64,000 bases of DNA from [Mycobacterium] manitobense (GTDB lineage: Bacteria; Actinomycetota; Actinomycetes; Mycobacteriales; Mycobacteriaceae). The position numbers and the translations under genes were made by a program. Positions 7,791-18,422 of this stretch are shown here, piece by piece. The stretch covers positions 35,234 through 99,233 of the forward strand of contig NZ_JACKSJ010000250.1 in assembly GCF_025821665.1 (NCBI RefSeq), written 5' to 3'. Below the pieces are notes generated by a model. It had not been told where the DNA came from, did no database searches, and saw only the letters and a list, made by a program, of their open reading frames with translations. How positions within the stretch are numbered: the stretch's first letter is position 1; each line of letters starts with the position of its first letter.

Positions 7791-8552
7791 GTGCATCTCG
7801 AGCGACGAGAAAGCTCCACGACGTGGTTGGAGCTGAACCGACCGCAATCGCTCAACGCTTTCACAGTCGCCGGATACCGCGGCTTGCGAGAAGCGCTGGA
7901 CCGGCTCGCCACCGACGACACGGTTTGTGTGGTCGTGCTGACCGGACGCGGACGCGCGTTCTCGGCCGGTGCCGACCGATCGCTGCTCGACGCGGCGTTG
8001 CCCGACACCGAGCGACGACTCGCCGGTGAAGAATTCGGACACCTGCTGGAGACTCTGGGTGGTTTTCCGAAGCCGTTGTTCGCTGCGGTCAACGGCCTGG
8101 CCGTCGGATTCGGCTGTTCGATGCTGCTCTACTGCGACGTCGTTATCTTGGCCGAAACCGCCAGACTTCGGTTTCCATTCACCGCGCTGGGCATCGTGCC
8201 CGAGGCGGGCAGCTCGGCACTGCTACCCGCAAGGGCGCGCTGGACCGATGCGATGTGGGCGTTGCTTTCCAGCGAGTGGATTGATGCCGCTGACGCCGTC
8301 CGCACCGGCCTGGCCTGGCGCAGCGTGCCAGATGCCGACCTCCTCGAGGAGGCTGCACGCGCATCGGCCGTGGTCGCCGCCAATGATCCGCGGTCGGTAG
8401 CCGCCACCAAACGTCTCCTGATGTCCGGCCTTTTCGGTGAGGCGCGACAAGCGGTTCGGCGTGAGCTCGACGAGATGCAGGCACTTCAGTGGACGGCTCG
8501 CAGCGCGGAGAGCCGTTCAGCCGGGGCGCCATACGACGCGCCGTCGGCGTGA
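7791..8552 (+). CDS. enoyl-CoA hydratase/isomerase (crotonase) family protein
   Basis: A 253-aa crotonase. Seen in order: LELNRPQSLNAFTVAGYRGL, the CoA-binding/oxyanion segment GRGRAFSAGADRSLL, FAAVNGLAVGFGCSMLLYCDVV (second oxyanion glycine) and FTALGIVPEAGSSALLPARARW, the usual site of the catalytic glutamate. It hydrates or isomerises an enoyl-CoA. GTG 7791 lacks a clear Shine-Dalgarno; translation may depend on re-initiation after the P450 stub, whose stop is 4 nt upstream. The N-terminus is short for the family, so a few residues may have been lost with the same deletion. Confidence 0.85.
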   Translation: MHLERRESSTTWLELNRPQSLNAFTVAGYRGLREALDRLATDDTVCVVVLTGRGRAFSAGADRSLLDAALPDTERRLAGEEFGHLLETLGGFPKPLFAAVNGLAVGFGCSMLLYCDVVILAETARLRFPFTALGIVPEAGSSALLPARARWTDAMWALLSSEWIDAADAVRTGLAWRSVPDADLLEEAARASAVVAANDPRSVAATKRLLMSGLFGEARQAVRRELDEMQALQWTARSAESRSAGAPYDAPSA

Positions 8553-8744
8553 GAGAACTTGCGGCAATGCCGACATTGGTGACCGTGAACCACATTGGCA
8601 ACGTCGTGCGCGCCGGCACATCGGCCCCGCGCTGCTGACTCCGGGTGGAGCGCACCCCACCGAACGGCCTCGCGCCTTCGGGTGTCAGTGTCCGTGGGTC
8701 GGATTGAGAATGCCGGGGATGACGAAGCCGCGTAGCAATGCGCG

Positions 8745-8855
8745 GTGATCGGGACTGGTCTGCTGGTCCACACGTTCATCGTGCGTACTCTGACCGTGCC
8801 TGCCATCGCGACCCTGCTGGGGGAGGCGAGCTGGTGGCCGACGCACCGCGGGTAG
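8745..8855 (+). pseudogene. MmpL (RND) transporter C-terminal remnant
   Basis: One plus-strand frame of 36 codons reads VIGTGLLVHTFIVRTLTVPA followed by IATLLGEASWWPTHRG and a stop. This is the characteristic last transmembrane helix and tail of mycobacterial MmpL transporters. In-frame stops lie just upstream (8733), so only the 3' end of the gene survives. It sits in the 8553-9147 gap, which otherwise shows no supported gene on either strand, and records decay of a lipid-transport gene next to other broken genes. Confidence 0.7.
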
Positions 8856-9147
8856 GTCGCCCCGGAGTGCTGGAGAAGGTCGAGCACATCGAACAGTGCG
8901 TGCCGGTCGTTACGCTTGCAAGCGGACGCGCGCGACAGAGTTTGTGAAGTTCGTTGCCGGGTATCTGCGTCGCAATCCATCGAGAAAAGACAAACCCGTG
9001 GCAATTCATGAGCCTGCGTAGAGTCGTGCACTCGATGTCCAGCGTCGCGCTCACCATGGTCCACGCCTGGAACGGGCCGCGCACGCCCCTGGGCCGATTC
9101 CGCCCAATCCCCGCGTCAGTTCGCGAGCCAGGTGGAGCGCACCACCG

Positions 9148-9852
9148 ATGCTGACCGCACTGCTGTGGGGGCTGGTCGCCTCTTCCTCGTTGATCGTCGG
9201 CGCACTCGCCGGTGTGGCCTGCACCTGGAATCAGCGCCTCATCGGGCTGGTGCTCGGCTTCGGCGCCGGTGCCCTCATCGCGAGTATCTCGTTCGAACTG
9301 GCGGAGGAGGGATTCCGTGTCGGCGGCGCGGTGCCAATGGGGCTCGGTCTGGCGGCCGGTGCAGTGACGTTCTCCGTCGCCGACAAGGTCGTCGACCGCC
9401 TCGGCGGCGACACCACCCGTGCGGCGGGGGTACCTCTGCTGCTCGGCGCGCTGCTCGACGGCATCCCCGAGCAGGCCGTGCTCGGTATCGGCATCGCCGA
9501 TGGCGCCTCAGTGAGCCCGACTCTGCTGCTCGCCATTTTCGTGTCGAATCTCCCCGAGTCGATCGGGTCTGCCAGCGACCTGCGCAGGGCTGGTCGTCGC
9601 GTCGGGCGCATCGTGCTCGGTTGGGCGGCAGTCGCGGCACTGTGCGCGGTCGCCACCGTCGGCGGATACCAGTTCCAGGAGACCGCCGGAGCGGCGCTGC
9701 GGGGCGGAATCGACGGATTCGCCGCGGGTGCGCTGCTGGTCATGCTCGTCGGATCGATGATTCCGGAAGCGACCGAGAAAGCGCACGAACAGGCCGGTTT
9801 GGCCGCGGTGCTCGGCTTCGCGCTGGCGGCCGGGATGTCGCTGGCCCAGTAG
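9148..9852 (+). CDS. ZIP-like metal permease
   Basis: A 234-aa, very hydrophobic protein with about seven or eight membrane segments. It carries LGFGAGALIASISFELAEEG and the ZIP-type helix ending GALLDGIPEQAVLGIGIADG, followed by LLAIFVSNLPESIGSA and GALLVMLVGSMIPEATEKAHEQ. The acidic/amide residues inside helices fit the zinc transporter (ZIP) family, although the classical histidines are largely absent, so substrate and direction are uncertain. Start is ATG 9148, with GGAG 12 nt upstream. It stands alone between the MmpL remnant and the aldo/keto reductase. Confidence 0.75.
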   Translation: MLTALLWGLVASSSLIVGALAGVACTWNQRLIGLVLGFGAGALIASISFELAEEGFRVGGAVPMGLGLAAGAVTFSVADKVVDRLGGDTTRAAGVPLLLGALLDGIPEQAVLGIGIADGASVSPTLLLAIFVSNLPESIGSASDLRRAGRRVGRIVLGWAAVAALCAVATVGGYQFQETAGAALRGGIDGFAAGALLVMLVGSMIPEATEKAHEQAGLAAVLGFALAAGMSLAQ

Positions 9853-10024
9853 GCCCCGTGGCGCGTCGCAGGCCGAGCGGCACTATGCCTCTCCAGGCCC
9901 ATATGCGACCCGCAGTTGTGCTCTACCGGGCCGAAGTGCGGTGGGCGATGGCACCCGCAGAATTGGCGATCCAGTGGAGCTTCGACCTCACCACTCGACT
10001 GGGGCGTTCGAAAGGCGGCCGAGA

Positions 10025-10867
10025 ATGAAACAAGCTCGATCTGTAGCGCTGCGCTCCGGTGAGGAGATCGCGGCCATAGGACAGGGAACCTGGCATTTCG
10101 CCGAGAGCGCTGGGCGGCGGGACGACGAGGTCGCCTCGATCCGGCTCGGTATCGACTTGGGGATGACGCTGATCGATACCGCCGAGATGTACGGCAACGG
10201 CGCGGCGGAAGTCTTGGTCGGAGAGGCGATTGCCGGACGGCGTAGCGAAGTGTTCCTCGTCGACAAGGTGCTCCCCCACCACGCGACCCGGGAAGGCACC
10301 GTCCGCGCGTGCGAGGCAAGCCTGGGCAGACTCGGCACCGACCACATCGATCTCTACCTTCTGCATTGGCGGGGCACCATCCCGCTGGCGGAGACGATCA
10401 AAGGTTTCGCCGACTTGGAACGCGCGGGGATGATCCGGCACTGGGGAGTGAGTAATTTCGACATGGACGACATGGTCGAACTCGCAGGCCTCCCAGGCGG
10501 CGACGAGGTTCAGACGAATCAGATCCTCTACAACCTGACCCGCCGAGGCCCCGAGTACGCGCTGCTGCCGTGGCTGGCCGAATACGGCGTCCCGGCCATG
10601 GCCTACTCACCGATCGAGCAGGGCCGACTGCTCGACCACCCGGCGCTGCAGCCAATTGCAGAGCAGTACAATGCAACTCCAGCACAGATCGCGCTGGCCT
10701 GGGTGCTTCACCACGACGGCGTCAATGCCATCCCACGTGCCGGAACACCTCCCCACGTTCGGCAGAACGCCGCCGCCCGCGACATCGAGCTGAGTCGCAC
10801 CGACCTCGACGACCTCGACCGAGCGTTCCCGCCGCCTACGCGGCCGCATCCGCTCGAAGTTCTGTGA
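10025..10867 (+). CDS. aldo/keto reductase
   Basis: A 280-aa NADPH-dependent aldo/keto reductase. The catalytic tetrad is visible: Asp and Tyr in LIDTAEMYGNGAAE, Lys in LVDKVLPHH, His in YLLHWRG. The cofactor loop GVSNFDMDDM and the C-terminal AIPRAGTPPHVRQN are typical. It reduces aldehydes or ketones; the specific substrate is unknown. ATG 10025 follows GCGGCCGAGA; longer upstream frames show no family similarity. The preceding 172 nt contain nothing I can name. Confidence 0.88.
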   Translation: MKQARSVALRSGEEIAAIGQGTWHFAESAGRRDDEVASIRLGIDLGMTLIDTAEMYGNGAAEVLVGEAIAGRRSEVFLVDKVLPHHATREGTVRACEASLGRLGTDHIDLYLLHWRGTIPLAETIKGFADLERAGMIRHWGVSNFDMDDMVELAGLPGGDEVQTNQILYNLTRRGPEYALLPWLAEYGVPAMAYSPIEQGRLLDHPALQPIAEQYNATPAQIALAWVLHHDGVNAIPRAGTPPHVRQNAAARDIELSRTDLDDLDRAFPPPTRPHPLEVL

Positions 10868-11086
10868 ACGGCGGCCTTGAGCTGTGGACCTCGCTATGCC
10901 GTCGGAATGCATCCTCTCGTGCTGTCAGGACCAATTCCGGTCGAGATTTCCGGCCCATTGGGAGCACGCGGTCATCGAAATCGACTGTCAGACTAATTGT
11001 TCGGAGGCCATCAGCGGGCGGTACGGACCACCGTGAATTGCTCGTCGAGCCTCCGGTACCGCCACCCTCGGGACCTAGGAGAAGCC
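10868..11086. other. leader region of the stress operon, no classical heat-shock operator seen
   Basis: This 219-nt region precedes the stress operon. I looked for the HspR operator HAIR (CTTGAGT-N7-ACTCAAG) and the HrcA operator CIRCE and found neither; only a lone CTTGAG near 10876 resembles a HAIR half-site. No convincing sigma-H type promoter (GGAAT with GTT) was found. Control of the operon therefore cannot be read directly. Confidence 0.4.
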
Positions 11087-11185
11087 ATGGCTTTGATGCG
11101 ATTCGATGCGTTTCGGGAATTCGACCGGCCGGCCGACCAAGCGACGGCCGGCGCGCGCAACGCGCGTAGGTGCAGTGATGGCTGA
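11087..11185 (+). pseudogene. Hsp20 (small heat shock protein) N-terminal remnant
   Basis: A 32-codon frame with a strong AGGAG and ATG at 11087, reading MALMRFDAFREFDRPADQA before degenerating and stopping. Actinobacterial Hsp20 proteins begin in just this way (LMRTDPFRELDRL), and their place at the head of a chaperone operon fits. The alpha-crystallin domain is absent. The stop overlaps the start of the next gene (11178) in another frame, so translation of the stub could couple to the general stress protein. It may be a degenerate gene or a kept leader peptide. Confidence 0.6.
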
Positions 11186-11681
11186 GCCTTCGGCCGTGGC
11201 GACTTCGGCGATGCGGCGCAATGAGCCGGCCCGCCAGGTGATCGCCACGTTCGACAACTACGCCGATGCCGAACATGCGGTCGACTACCTGTCCGATCAC
11301 CAATTCGAGGTGCACCGGGTGGCGATCGTCGGCCGCGATCTGGAGTACGTGGAACAGGTTCTGGGCCGATTGAACTACGGCGGCGCGGCGCTGCGCGGTG
11401 CCGGCTCGGGGGCCGTCGTCGGCGCGCTGACCGGCTGGATCTTCGGGCTCTTCAACTGGATCGACCCACTGGTTTCGGCGTTGGTGCTGGCCGGCTACGG
11501 CCTGGCCTTCGGCGCGATCTTGGGCGCCTTGTTCGGACTCCTCGTCCATGCGCTGCAGCGTGGCCAGCGCGATTTTCGCTCCATCAGTGGGCTGCGGCCC
11601 AAGTATTACGACGTCGTCGCGGACGTGGAGGTTGCCGATCGCGCGCTGCAACTCCTCGCCGGCGGCAATCGAAAGGAATGA
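11178..11681 (+). CDS. general stress protein (YflT/GSP17M-like domain) with glycine-rich membrane segment
   Basis: A 167-aa protein. The N-terminal domain, RQVIATFDNYADAEHAVDYL followed by HQFEVHRVAIVGRDLEYVEQVLG, is the general stress protein 17M-type fold. Two glycine-rich hydrophobic helices follow (GAGSGAVVGALTGWIFGLF and VLAGYGLAFGAILGALFGLL), then a conserved end SGLRPKYYDVVADVEVADRALQLL. In actinobacteria such proteins accompany chaperone and stress genes; biochemical activity is unknown. ATG 11178 lies inside the Hsp20 stub, and its stop is 2 nt before the dnaK start, so it is translationally linked to dnaK. Confidence 0.8.
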   Translation: MAEPSAVATSAMRRNEPARQVIATFDNYADAEHAVDYLSDHQFEVHRVAIVGRDLEYVEQVLGRLNYGGAALRGAGSGAVVGALTGWIFGLFNWIDPLVSALVLAGYGLAFGAILGALFGLLVHALQRGQRDFRSISGLRPKYYDVVADVEVADRALQLLAGGNRKE

Positions 11682-11683
11682 CG

Positions 11684-13585
<1,902 letters not shown>

Positions 13586-13591
13586 CCCGCC

Positions 13592-14113
13592 ATGGTCAGT
13601 CCGACGGAACATTCGACCGACGAGGACCGTGACGTGGCCAGCGGAGGTCCGCCGGAACAGGTTGCTTCCCAGACCGATTCGGATGCGGAGCTCGCCAAGC
13701 TCGAAGATCGTTGGCGACGGTCGGTCGCGGATCTGGACAACCTGCGGAAGCGATATGCCCGCGAACTGGACCGCGAGCGGTCGGCGGAGCGATCCAGGGT
13801 CGCGGCGACCTGGTTGCCCGTCGTCGACAACCTGGAGCGGGCGGTTGCCCACGCGGGTGACAAGTCCGACGCGGTTGTCGAGGGCGTGCGAAGCATTCTC
13901 GGCGAAGCGCTGCAGGTGCTGGAGCACCTCGGTTATCCGCGCGACGCGGAGTCGGGGGTGCCATTCGACCCGCAGCGTCACGAGGTGGTCGGCGTCGTCG
14001 AGCACGCCGACAGCACACCCGGGACAGTCGTCGAGGTGGTCCGCCCGGGTTACGGACAAGGTTCGAGCCAACTACGGCCGGCGGCCGTAGTGGTGAGCCG
14101 ACGGGAGGAGTGA
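13592..14113 (+). CDS. grpE: GrpE nucleotide exchange factor
   Basis: A 173-aa GrpE. After a disordered acidic N-terminus it has the long dimerisation coiled coil (ELAKLEDRWRRSVADLDNLR, KRYARELDRERSAERSRVAA), the VDNLERAV segment, and the C-terminal beta-wing FDPQRHEVVGVVEHADSTPG ending in RPGYGQGSSQLRPAAVVVS. It releases ADP from DnaK. The start lies 6 nt after the dnaK stop. The wing reads SSQLRPAAVVV where most GrpE proteins have a K.LRPA.V.V motif, a minor variation. Confidence 0.93.
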   Translation: MVSPTEHSTDEDRDVASGGPPEQVASQTDSDAELAKLEDRWRRSVADLDNLRKRYARELDRERSAERSRVAATWLPVVDNLERAVAHAGDKSDAVVEGVRSILGEALQVLEHLGYPRDAESGVPFDPQRHEVVGVVEHADSTPGTVVEVVRPGYGQGSSQLRPAAVVVSRREE

Positions 14114-14119
14114 GATCGA

Positions 14120-15037
14120 GTGGCCCGCGACTACTACCAAGTCCTCGGGGTGTCGCGGGACGCGAGCGCCGACCAGCTCCAGCAGGCGTTCCGCACGCTG
14201 GCCCGTAAATACCACCCCGATGTCAACAAGGATCCTGCGGCCGAGGACCGGTTCAAAGAGATCAATGAGGCCTATCACGTGTTGTCGGATCTCGACACCC
14301 GCAAGCGCTACGACCGATTCGGCCAGGACTTCCGGCAGGTGCCCGAGGACTGGGAAGAGCGAGCAGCTGCGGGGGCCGGCGGCTTCGGCGGCGGAAGACG
14401 ATCCGGCACAAGGGCGTACAACGGTCAGGGCTTCGGCGGTGCGGGCGGCGGCATCAACATCGAAGACTTGTTCGGCGACATGTTCGGCGGCGGTGGCGGA
14501 TTCGGGCCGATACCGGGCGCCGACCAGGAAGCGGAGCTGGAGCTGACCCTCGAGGAGGCCTACCGGGGCGGCAAGCGGCAACTCTCCTTGGATGGCCGCA
14601 CCTACGGGGTCACCATTCCCGCGGGCGTCATCGACGGTCAGCGAATCCGGCTCGCGGGAGAGGGCGGCCGGGGTAGCGGTGATGGCCCGGCCGGAGATCT
14701 GTACCTGAGGGTGCGCATCAAGCCGCATCCGCACTTCCGGCTCGACGGACGCGACGTCATCGTCGATCTACCGGTGTCGCCGTGGGAGGCGGTGCTGGGG
14801 ACCACTGTCGCCGTCCGAACTCCCGGCGGGGAAGCCAAGGTCAAGGTGCCTGGAGGCTCGTCGACGGGCCGTCGGTTGCGTCTGCGCGGCGAAGGGATGC
14901 CCAACCCGCGCGGCGCCGCCGGCGACCTCTACGCAGAGATCAAGGTGGTGGTGCCACCGACACCGACGGCGCGAGAGCATGAGCTGTTCCAACAACTGGC
15001 GGCGGAGTCCACGTTCGACCCGAGGAGGGGACCATGA
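14120..15037 (+). CDS. cbpA: DnaJ-class chaperone of the CbpA type (no zinc finger)
   Basis: A 305-aa J-protein. The J domain covers residues 1-66 with the HPD motif at 32-34 (KYHPDVNKD). A Gly/Phe-rich linker follows (GGFGGGRRSG to FGGGGGFG), then two C-terminal beta domains (ELTLEEAYRGGKRQLSL, GDLYLRVRIKPHPHFRLDGRD, LRGEGMPNPRGAAGDLYAEI). It contains no cysteine at all, so the zinc-finger domain of DnaJ is absent; this is the CbpA architecture. It stimulates DnaK ATPase. GTG 14120 follows GGGAGGAG. The stop overlaps the next gene by 4 nt, and that gene is CbpM-like, which supports the CbpA reading. Confidence 0.92.
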   Translation: MARDYYQVLGVSRDASADQLQQAFRTLARKYHPDVNKDPAAEDRFKEINEAYHVLSDLDTRKRYDRFGQDFRQVPEDWEERAAAGAGGFGGGRRSGTRAYNGQGFGGAGGGINIEDLFGDMFGGGGGFGPIPGADQEAELELTLEEAYRGGKRQLSLDGRTYGVTIPAGVIDGQRIRLAGEGGRGSGDGPAGDLYLRVRIKPHPHFRLDGRDVIVDLPVSPWEAVLGTTVAVRTPGGEAKVKVPGGSSTGRRLRLRGEGMPNPRGAAGDLYAEIKVVVPPTPTAREHELFQQLAAESTFDPRRGP

Positions 15038-15351
15038 CCGCAACACGGTATGTCCTCGCGCGGCGGCCCGGTATGCAACTCGACGAGTTCGCAACGCGTT
15101 GCGCATTACATCCCGACATGGTGCGCAGATTTGTAGCGCTCGGACTCGTCGCCTGCCGGCAGGATGCCCGCGGCGAACCCTCATTCGAACCGTCGGCGTT
15201 GGTGACGGTGGCGCGCATCCAGCGGTTGAGGACAGGTCTGGGACTCAACTACGCGGCAATTGGACTGGTGCTCGACCTGCTGGACCACATCGAAGAGCTG
15301 GAATCCACTTCTCGCCGAAGGAGGACATCGCCGTGGACATCAACAAGCTGA
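15034..15351 (+). CDS. CbpM-like MerR-fold chaperone modulator / HspR-like regulator
   Basis: A 105-aa MerR-fold protein: LARRPGMQLDEFATRCALHP and MVRRFVALGLVACRQ form the winged helix, SFEPSALVTVARIQRLRTGL and NYAAIGLVLDLLDHIEELE the dimerisation helix. In this position (directly after CbpA, ATGA overlap) it best matches CbpM, which binds the J-domain and inhibits it. HspR-type repressors have the same fold, so a transcriptional role cannot be excluded. The last six codons overlap the clpB start, which may couple their translation. Confidence 0.8.
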   Translation: MTATRYVLARRPGMQLDEFATRCALHPDMVRRFVALGLVACRQDARGEPSFEPSALVTVARIQRLRTGLGLNYAAIGLVLDLLDHIEELESTSRRRRTSPWTSTS

Positions 15352-17957
15352 CTCAGAAGTCACAGGAAGCGTTGACCGAAGCGCAGAGCATCGCGACCCG
15401 GATGGGTCACACCGAGGTCGACGGCGAACATCTCTTGATGTCTCTTATCGACCAGCCCGAGGGTCTCGTCCCGCGACTGCTGGATCAGGCGGGCGCCGAC
15501 ACTGCGGCCCTGCGCGCGGACCTGGAACGCGAGCTGAACCGGCGACCGAAGGTGAGCGGTCCAGGCGCCGCGCCGGGCCAGGTCTCTGTCAGCAGGCGGC
15601 TGGCGAACCTGTTGGAGGCCGCCGAGCGGGAAGCCAAGCGGCTAAAAGACGATTACGTGTCGGTGGAGCACCTCGTCATCGCGCTTGCCGAAGAGGGTTC
15701 CTCGAGCGCGGCCGGACGGATGCTGGCCTCCCATGGCGTCAACCGGGAATCGTTCCTGGGCGCGCTGACCAAGGTCCGTGGCAACCAGCGGGTCACGTCA
15801 GCGTCGCCCGAGGGGGCCTACGAGGCGCTGGAGAAGTACGGCCGCGACCTGGTCGCCGAGGCCCGCGCCGGAAAGCTGGATCCGGTGATAGGTCGAGACG
15901 CCGAGATCCGCAGAGTAATTCAGATCCTCAGCCGTAAGACGAAGAACAATCCGGTTCTCATTGGCGACCCCGGAGTCGGCAAGACGGCGATCGTGGAGGG
16001 CCTGGCCCAGCGGATCGTTCGCGCCGATGTCCCGGAAGGTCTGCGGGACAAAACAATTTTTTCCCTCGACATGGGCTCGCTGGTGGCAGGTGCGAAGTAT
16101 CGAGGTGAGTTCGAGGAACGGCTGCAGGCCGTGCTGTCTGAGGTGAAGGCCGGCGAGGGGCGAATTCTGCTGTTCGTCGATGAGTTACACACCGTGGTCG
16201 GCGCAGGCGCGACGGAGGGGTCGCTGGACGCCGGCAACATGCTGAAGCCGATGCTTGCCCGCGGTGAGCTGCACATGATCGGTGCCACCACCCTGGACGA
16301 ATATCGCAAGCACATTGAAAAGGACGCCGCGTTGGAGCGCCGGTTCCAGACCGTGCTGGTCGACGAACCTGACGTCGAGGACACCGTTTCGATCCTGCGC
16401 GGGCTGCGCGAACGCCTCGAGGTGTTCCACGGGGTGAAGATTCAGGATGCCGCACTGGTGGCGGCGGCAACGCTGTCGCACCGCTACATCACCGACCGCT
16501 TCCTGCCCGATAAGGCGATCGACCTGGTGGACGAGGCGTGTGCGCGGCTACGCACCGAAATCGACTCGATGCCGGCGGAGTTGGATGAGATCACCCGTCG
16601 GGTCACCCGGCTCGAGATCGAGGAGGCGGCACTGGCCAAGGAGACCGACGCGGCCAGCAAGTCGCGGCTGGAGGAACTTCGCAAGGAACTGGCCGATCTG
16701 CGATCAGAGGCCGACGCCCAGCACGCCCAGTGGGATGCCGAACGGCAGGCGATCCGGCGGGTACAGGAACTTCGCGGACAACTCGAGCAGCTCCGGCGCG
16801 AGGCCGAAGAAGCCGAACGCAACTATGACCTCAACCGGGCGGCCGAGTTGCGCTATGGCCAGATCACCGAACTGGAACGCAAATTGCAAGCGGCCGAGGA
16901 ACAGCTGACGTCCAAGCAGGGCGAAAAGCGTTTGCTCCGCGAGGTCGTCACCGAGGACGAGATCGCCGAAATCGTGGCGGCATGGACCGGCATACCGGTC
17001 GCGCGATTGCAGGAGGGCGAACGGGAAAAGCTGTTGCGGCTCGACGAAATACTGCACGAGCGGGTGATCGGCCAGGACGAGGCGGTCCAGCTGGTCGCCG
17101 ATGCGGTGATTCGGGCCCGCTCCGGAATCCGCGATCCGCGCCGCCCGATCGGCTCGTTCATCTTCCTCGGGCCCACCGGGGTGGGTAAGACCGAGCTCGC
17201 GAAGACGCTGGCGGCCGCCTTGTTCGACAGAGAGGACAACACGGTCCGGCTTGACATGAGCGAGTACCAGGAGCGGCACACGGTGAGCCGGTTGGTCGGT
17301 GCACCGCCGGGATACGTCGGCTACGAGGAGGGCGGTCAGCTCACCGAAGCGGTGCGTCGCAAGCCCTACTCGGTCGTACTGCTCGACGAGATCGAGAAGG
17401 CGCACGCCGATGTGTTCAACACCCTGCTTCAGGTGCTCGACGACGGCCGGCTCACCGATGCACAGGGACGTCACGTGGACTTCCGCAACACGGTGGTCAT
17501 CATGACCTCCAACATCGGATCGCACCACCTGCTCGACGGCGTCACCGCGGACGGCGAGATCAAGCCCGACGCGCGCGACCGGGTGATGGCCGAGCTGCGC
17601 GGACATTTCCGGCCCGAGTTCCTCAACCGCGTCGACGACATCGTGCTGTTCGCTCCGCTGTCAATGGCACAGCTCGAGCGGATCGTCGAGCTACAGCTTG
17701 CCGAGCTACGGGATCGTCTGGTGGAAAGGCAAATCGAACTCGACATCACCGTGGACGCTCGCCGGATGATCGCCGAACGTGGCTACGATCCGGTGTACGG
17801 GGCACGGCCGCTACGCCGCTACATCGCCCACGAGGTGGAAACCAAAATCGGCCGGGCGTTGCTACGCGGCGATGTCGCGGGCGGTGGCAAGATCCGCGTC
17901 ACCGTGGAGAACGGCGAACTCAGGGTCGGGTATTCGGAACCCGCCCTGGCGGCCTGA
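15333..17957 (+). CDS. clpB: ATP-dependent disaggregase ClpB
   Basis: An 874-aa Hsp100 disaggregase. It has an N-terminal double Clp-N domain (TQKSQEALTEAQSIATRMGH, DDYVSVEHLVIALAEEG), AAA+ module 1 with Walker A GDPGVGKT at 211-218, the long coiled-coil middle domain (about 395-530, EEAALAKETDAASKSRLEEL), and module 2 with GPTGVGKT at 613-620 and the RLDMSEYQE and GAPPGYVGYEEGGQLTEAVR motifs. No ClpP-binding IGF loop is expected or seen. It extracts proteins from aggregates together with DnaK. GTG 15333 has AAGGAGG 8 nt upstream. Mycobacteria usually have one clpB elsewhere, so this may be a second copy; that cannot be settled here. Confidence 0.96.
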   Translation: MDINKLTQKSQEALTEAQSIATRMGHTEVDGEHLLMSLIDQPEGLVPRLLDQAGADTAALRADLERELNRRPKVSGPGAAPGQVSVSRRLANLLEAAEREAKRLKDDYVSVEHLVIALAEEGSSSAAGRMLASHGVNRESFLGALTKVRGNQRVTSASPEGAYEALEKYGRDLVAEARAGKLDPVIGRDAEIRRVIQILSRKTKNNPVLIGDPGVGKTAIVEGLAQRIVRADVPEGLRDKTIFSLDMGSLVAGAKYRGEFEERLQAVLSEVKAGEGRILLFVDELHTVVGAGATEGSLDAGNMLKPMLARGELHMIGATTLDEYRKHIEKDAALERRFQTVLVDEPDVEDTVSILRGLRERLEVFHGVKIQDAALVAAATLSHRYITDRFLPDKAIDLVDEACARLRTEIDSMPAELDEITRRVTRLEIEEAALAKETDAASKSRLEELRKELADLRSEADAQHAQWDAERQAIRRVQELRGQLEQLRREAEEAERNYDLNRAAELRYGQITELERKLQAAEEQLTSKQGEKRLLREVVTEDEIAEIVAAWTGIPVARLQEGEREKLLRLDEILHERVIGQDEAVQLVADAVIRARSGIRDPRRPIGSFIFLGPTGVGKTELAKTLAAALFDREDNTVRLDMSEYQERHTVSRLVGAPPGYVGYEEGGQLTEAVRRKPYSVVLLDEIEKAHADVFNTLLQVLDDGRLTDAQGRHVDFRNTVVIMTSNIGSHHLLDGVTADGEIKPDARDRVMAELRGHFRPEFLNRVDDIVLFAPLSMAQLERIVELQLAELRDRLVERQIELDITVDARRMIAERGYDPVYGARPLRRYIAHEVETKIGRALLRGDVAGGGKIRVTVENGELRVGYSEPALAA

Positions 17958-17969
17958 CGGAGGAGTGCC

Positions 17970-18422
17970 GTGGCATCGGAAATCGTGACATGCCCGCATT
18001 GCGGAAAACGAAACCGCGTACCTGCGGCGGCTGCGGGAAAGCCCCGGTGCGCCAACTGTCACCAGTGGCTGCCGTGGATCGCGGCGGCCGGCGACGGGGA
18101 CTTCGCGGAGGTCGCCGAAACGGCCTCGGTTCCAGTCCTTGTCGACCTGTGGGCGCCCTGGTGCGGACCGTGCCGCATGGTGAGTCCGGCGCTGGAGCAG
18201 CTTGCATCCGAACGCGCCGGACGACTCAAACTGGTCAAGGTCGACGTGGACAGTGCACCGGCGATCTCGCAGCGGTTCACGGTGCAAGCGGTGCCGACGC
18301 TGCTGGTCCTCGACAACGGGCAGGTGCTGGCGCGGCAAGCGGGAGCTGCTCCCGTTGCGGCACTACGAAGTTGGTTGGACCAGGCGCTGTCGGCCGACCG
18401 TGGGAAGGAAGCAAGGCCATGA
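17970..18422 (+). CDS. thioredoxin with N-terminal zinc ribbon (Trx2/TrxC type)
   Basis: A 150-aa thioredoxin. The N-terminal zinc ribbon CPHC (8-11) ... CANC (27-30) precedes a thioredoxin fold with the active site WCGPC at 64-68 and the cis-proline loop QAVPTLLVLDNG. This is the arrangement of E. coli TrxC, which works in oxidative and heat stress. GTG 17970 has GGAGG 7 nt upstream, 12 nt after clpB. Its stop overlaps the next start (ATGA). Its operon partners suggest it reduces chaperone clients or the downstream flavoprotein under stress. Confidence 0.92.
   Translation: MASEIVTCPHCGKRNRVPAAAAGKPRCANCHQWLPWIAAAGDGDFAEVAETASVPVLVDLWAPWCGPCRMVSPALEQLASERAGRLKLVKVDVDSAPAISQRFTVQAVPTLLVLDNGQVLARQAGAAPVAALRSWLDQALSADRGKEARP

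Noticed and set aside
8486..9064. 192-codon minus-strand frame in the 8.5-9.1 kb gap
   Set aside because: No domain or RBS; it runs opposite the MmpL tail and crotonase end.
10868..11086. HAIR or CIRCE operator before the dnaK operon
   Set aside because: Only a lone CTTGAG half-site; the partner half and CIRCE arms are missing.
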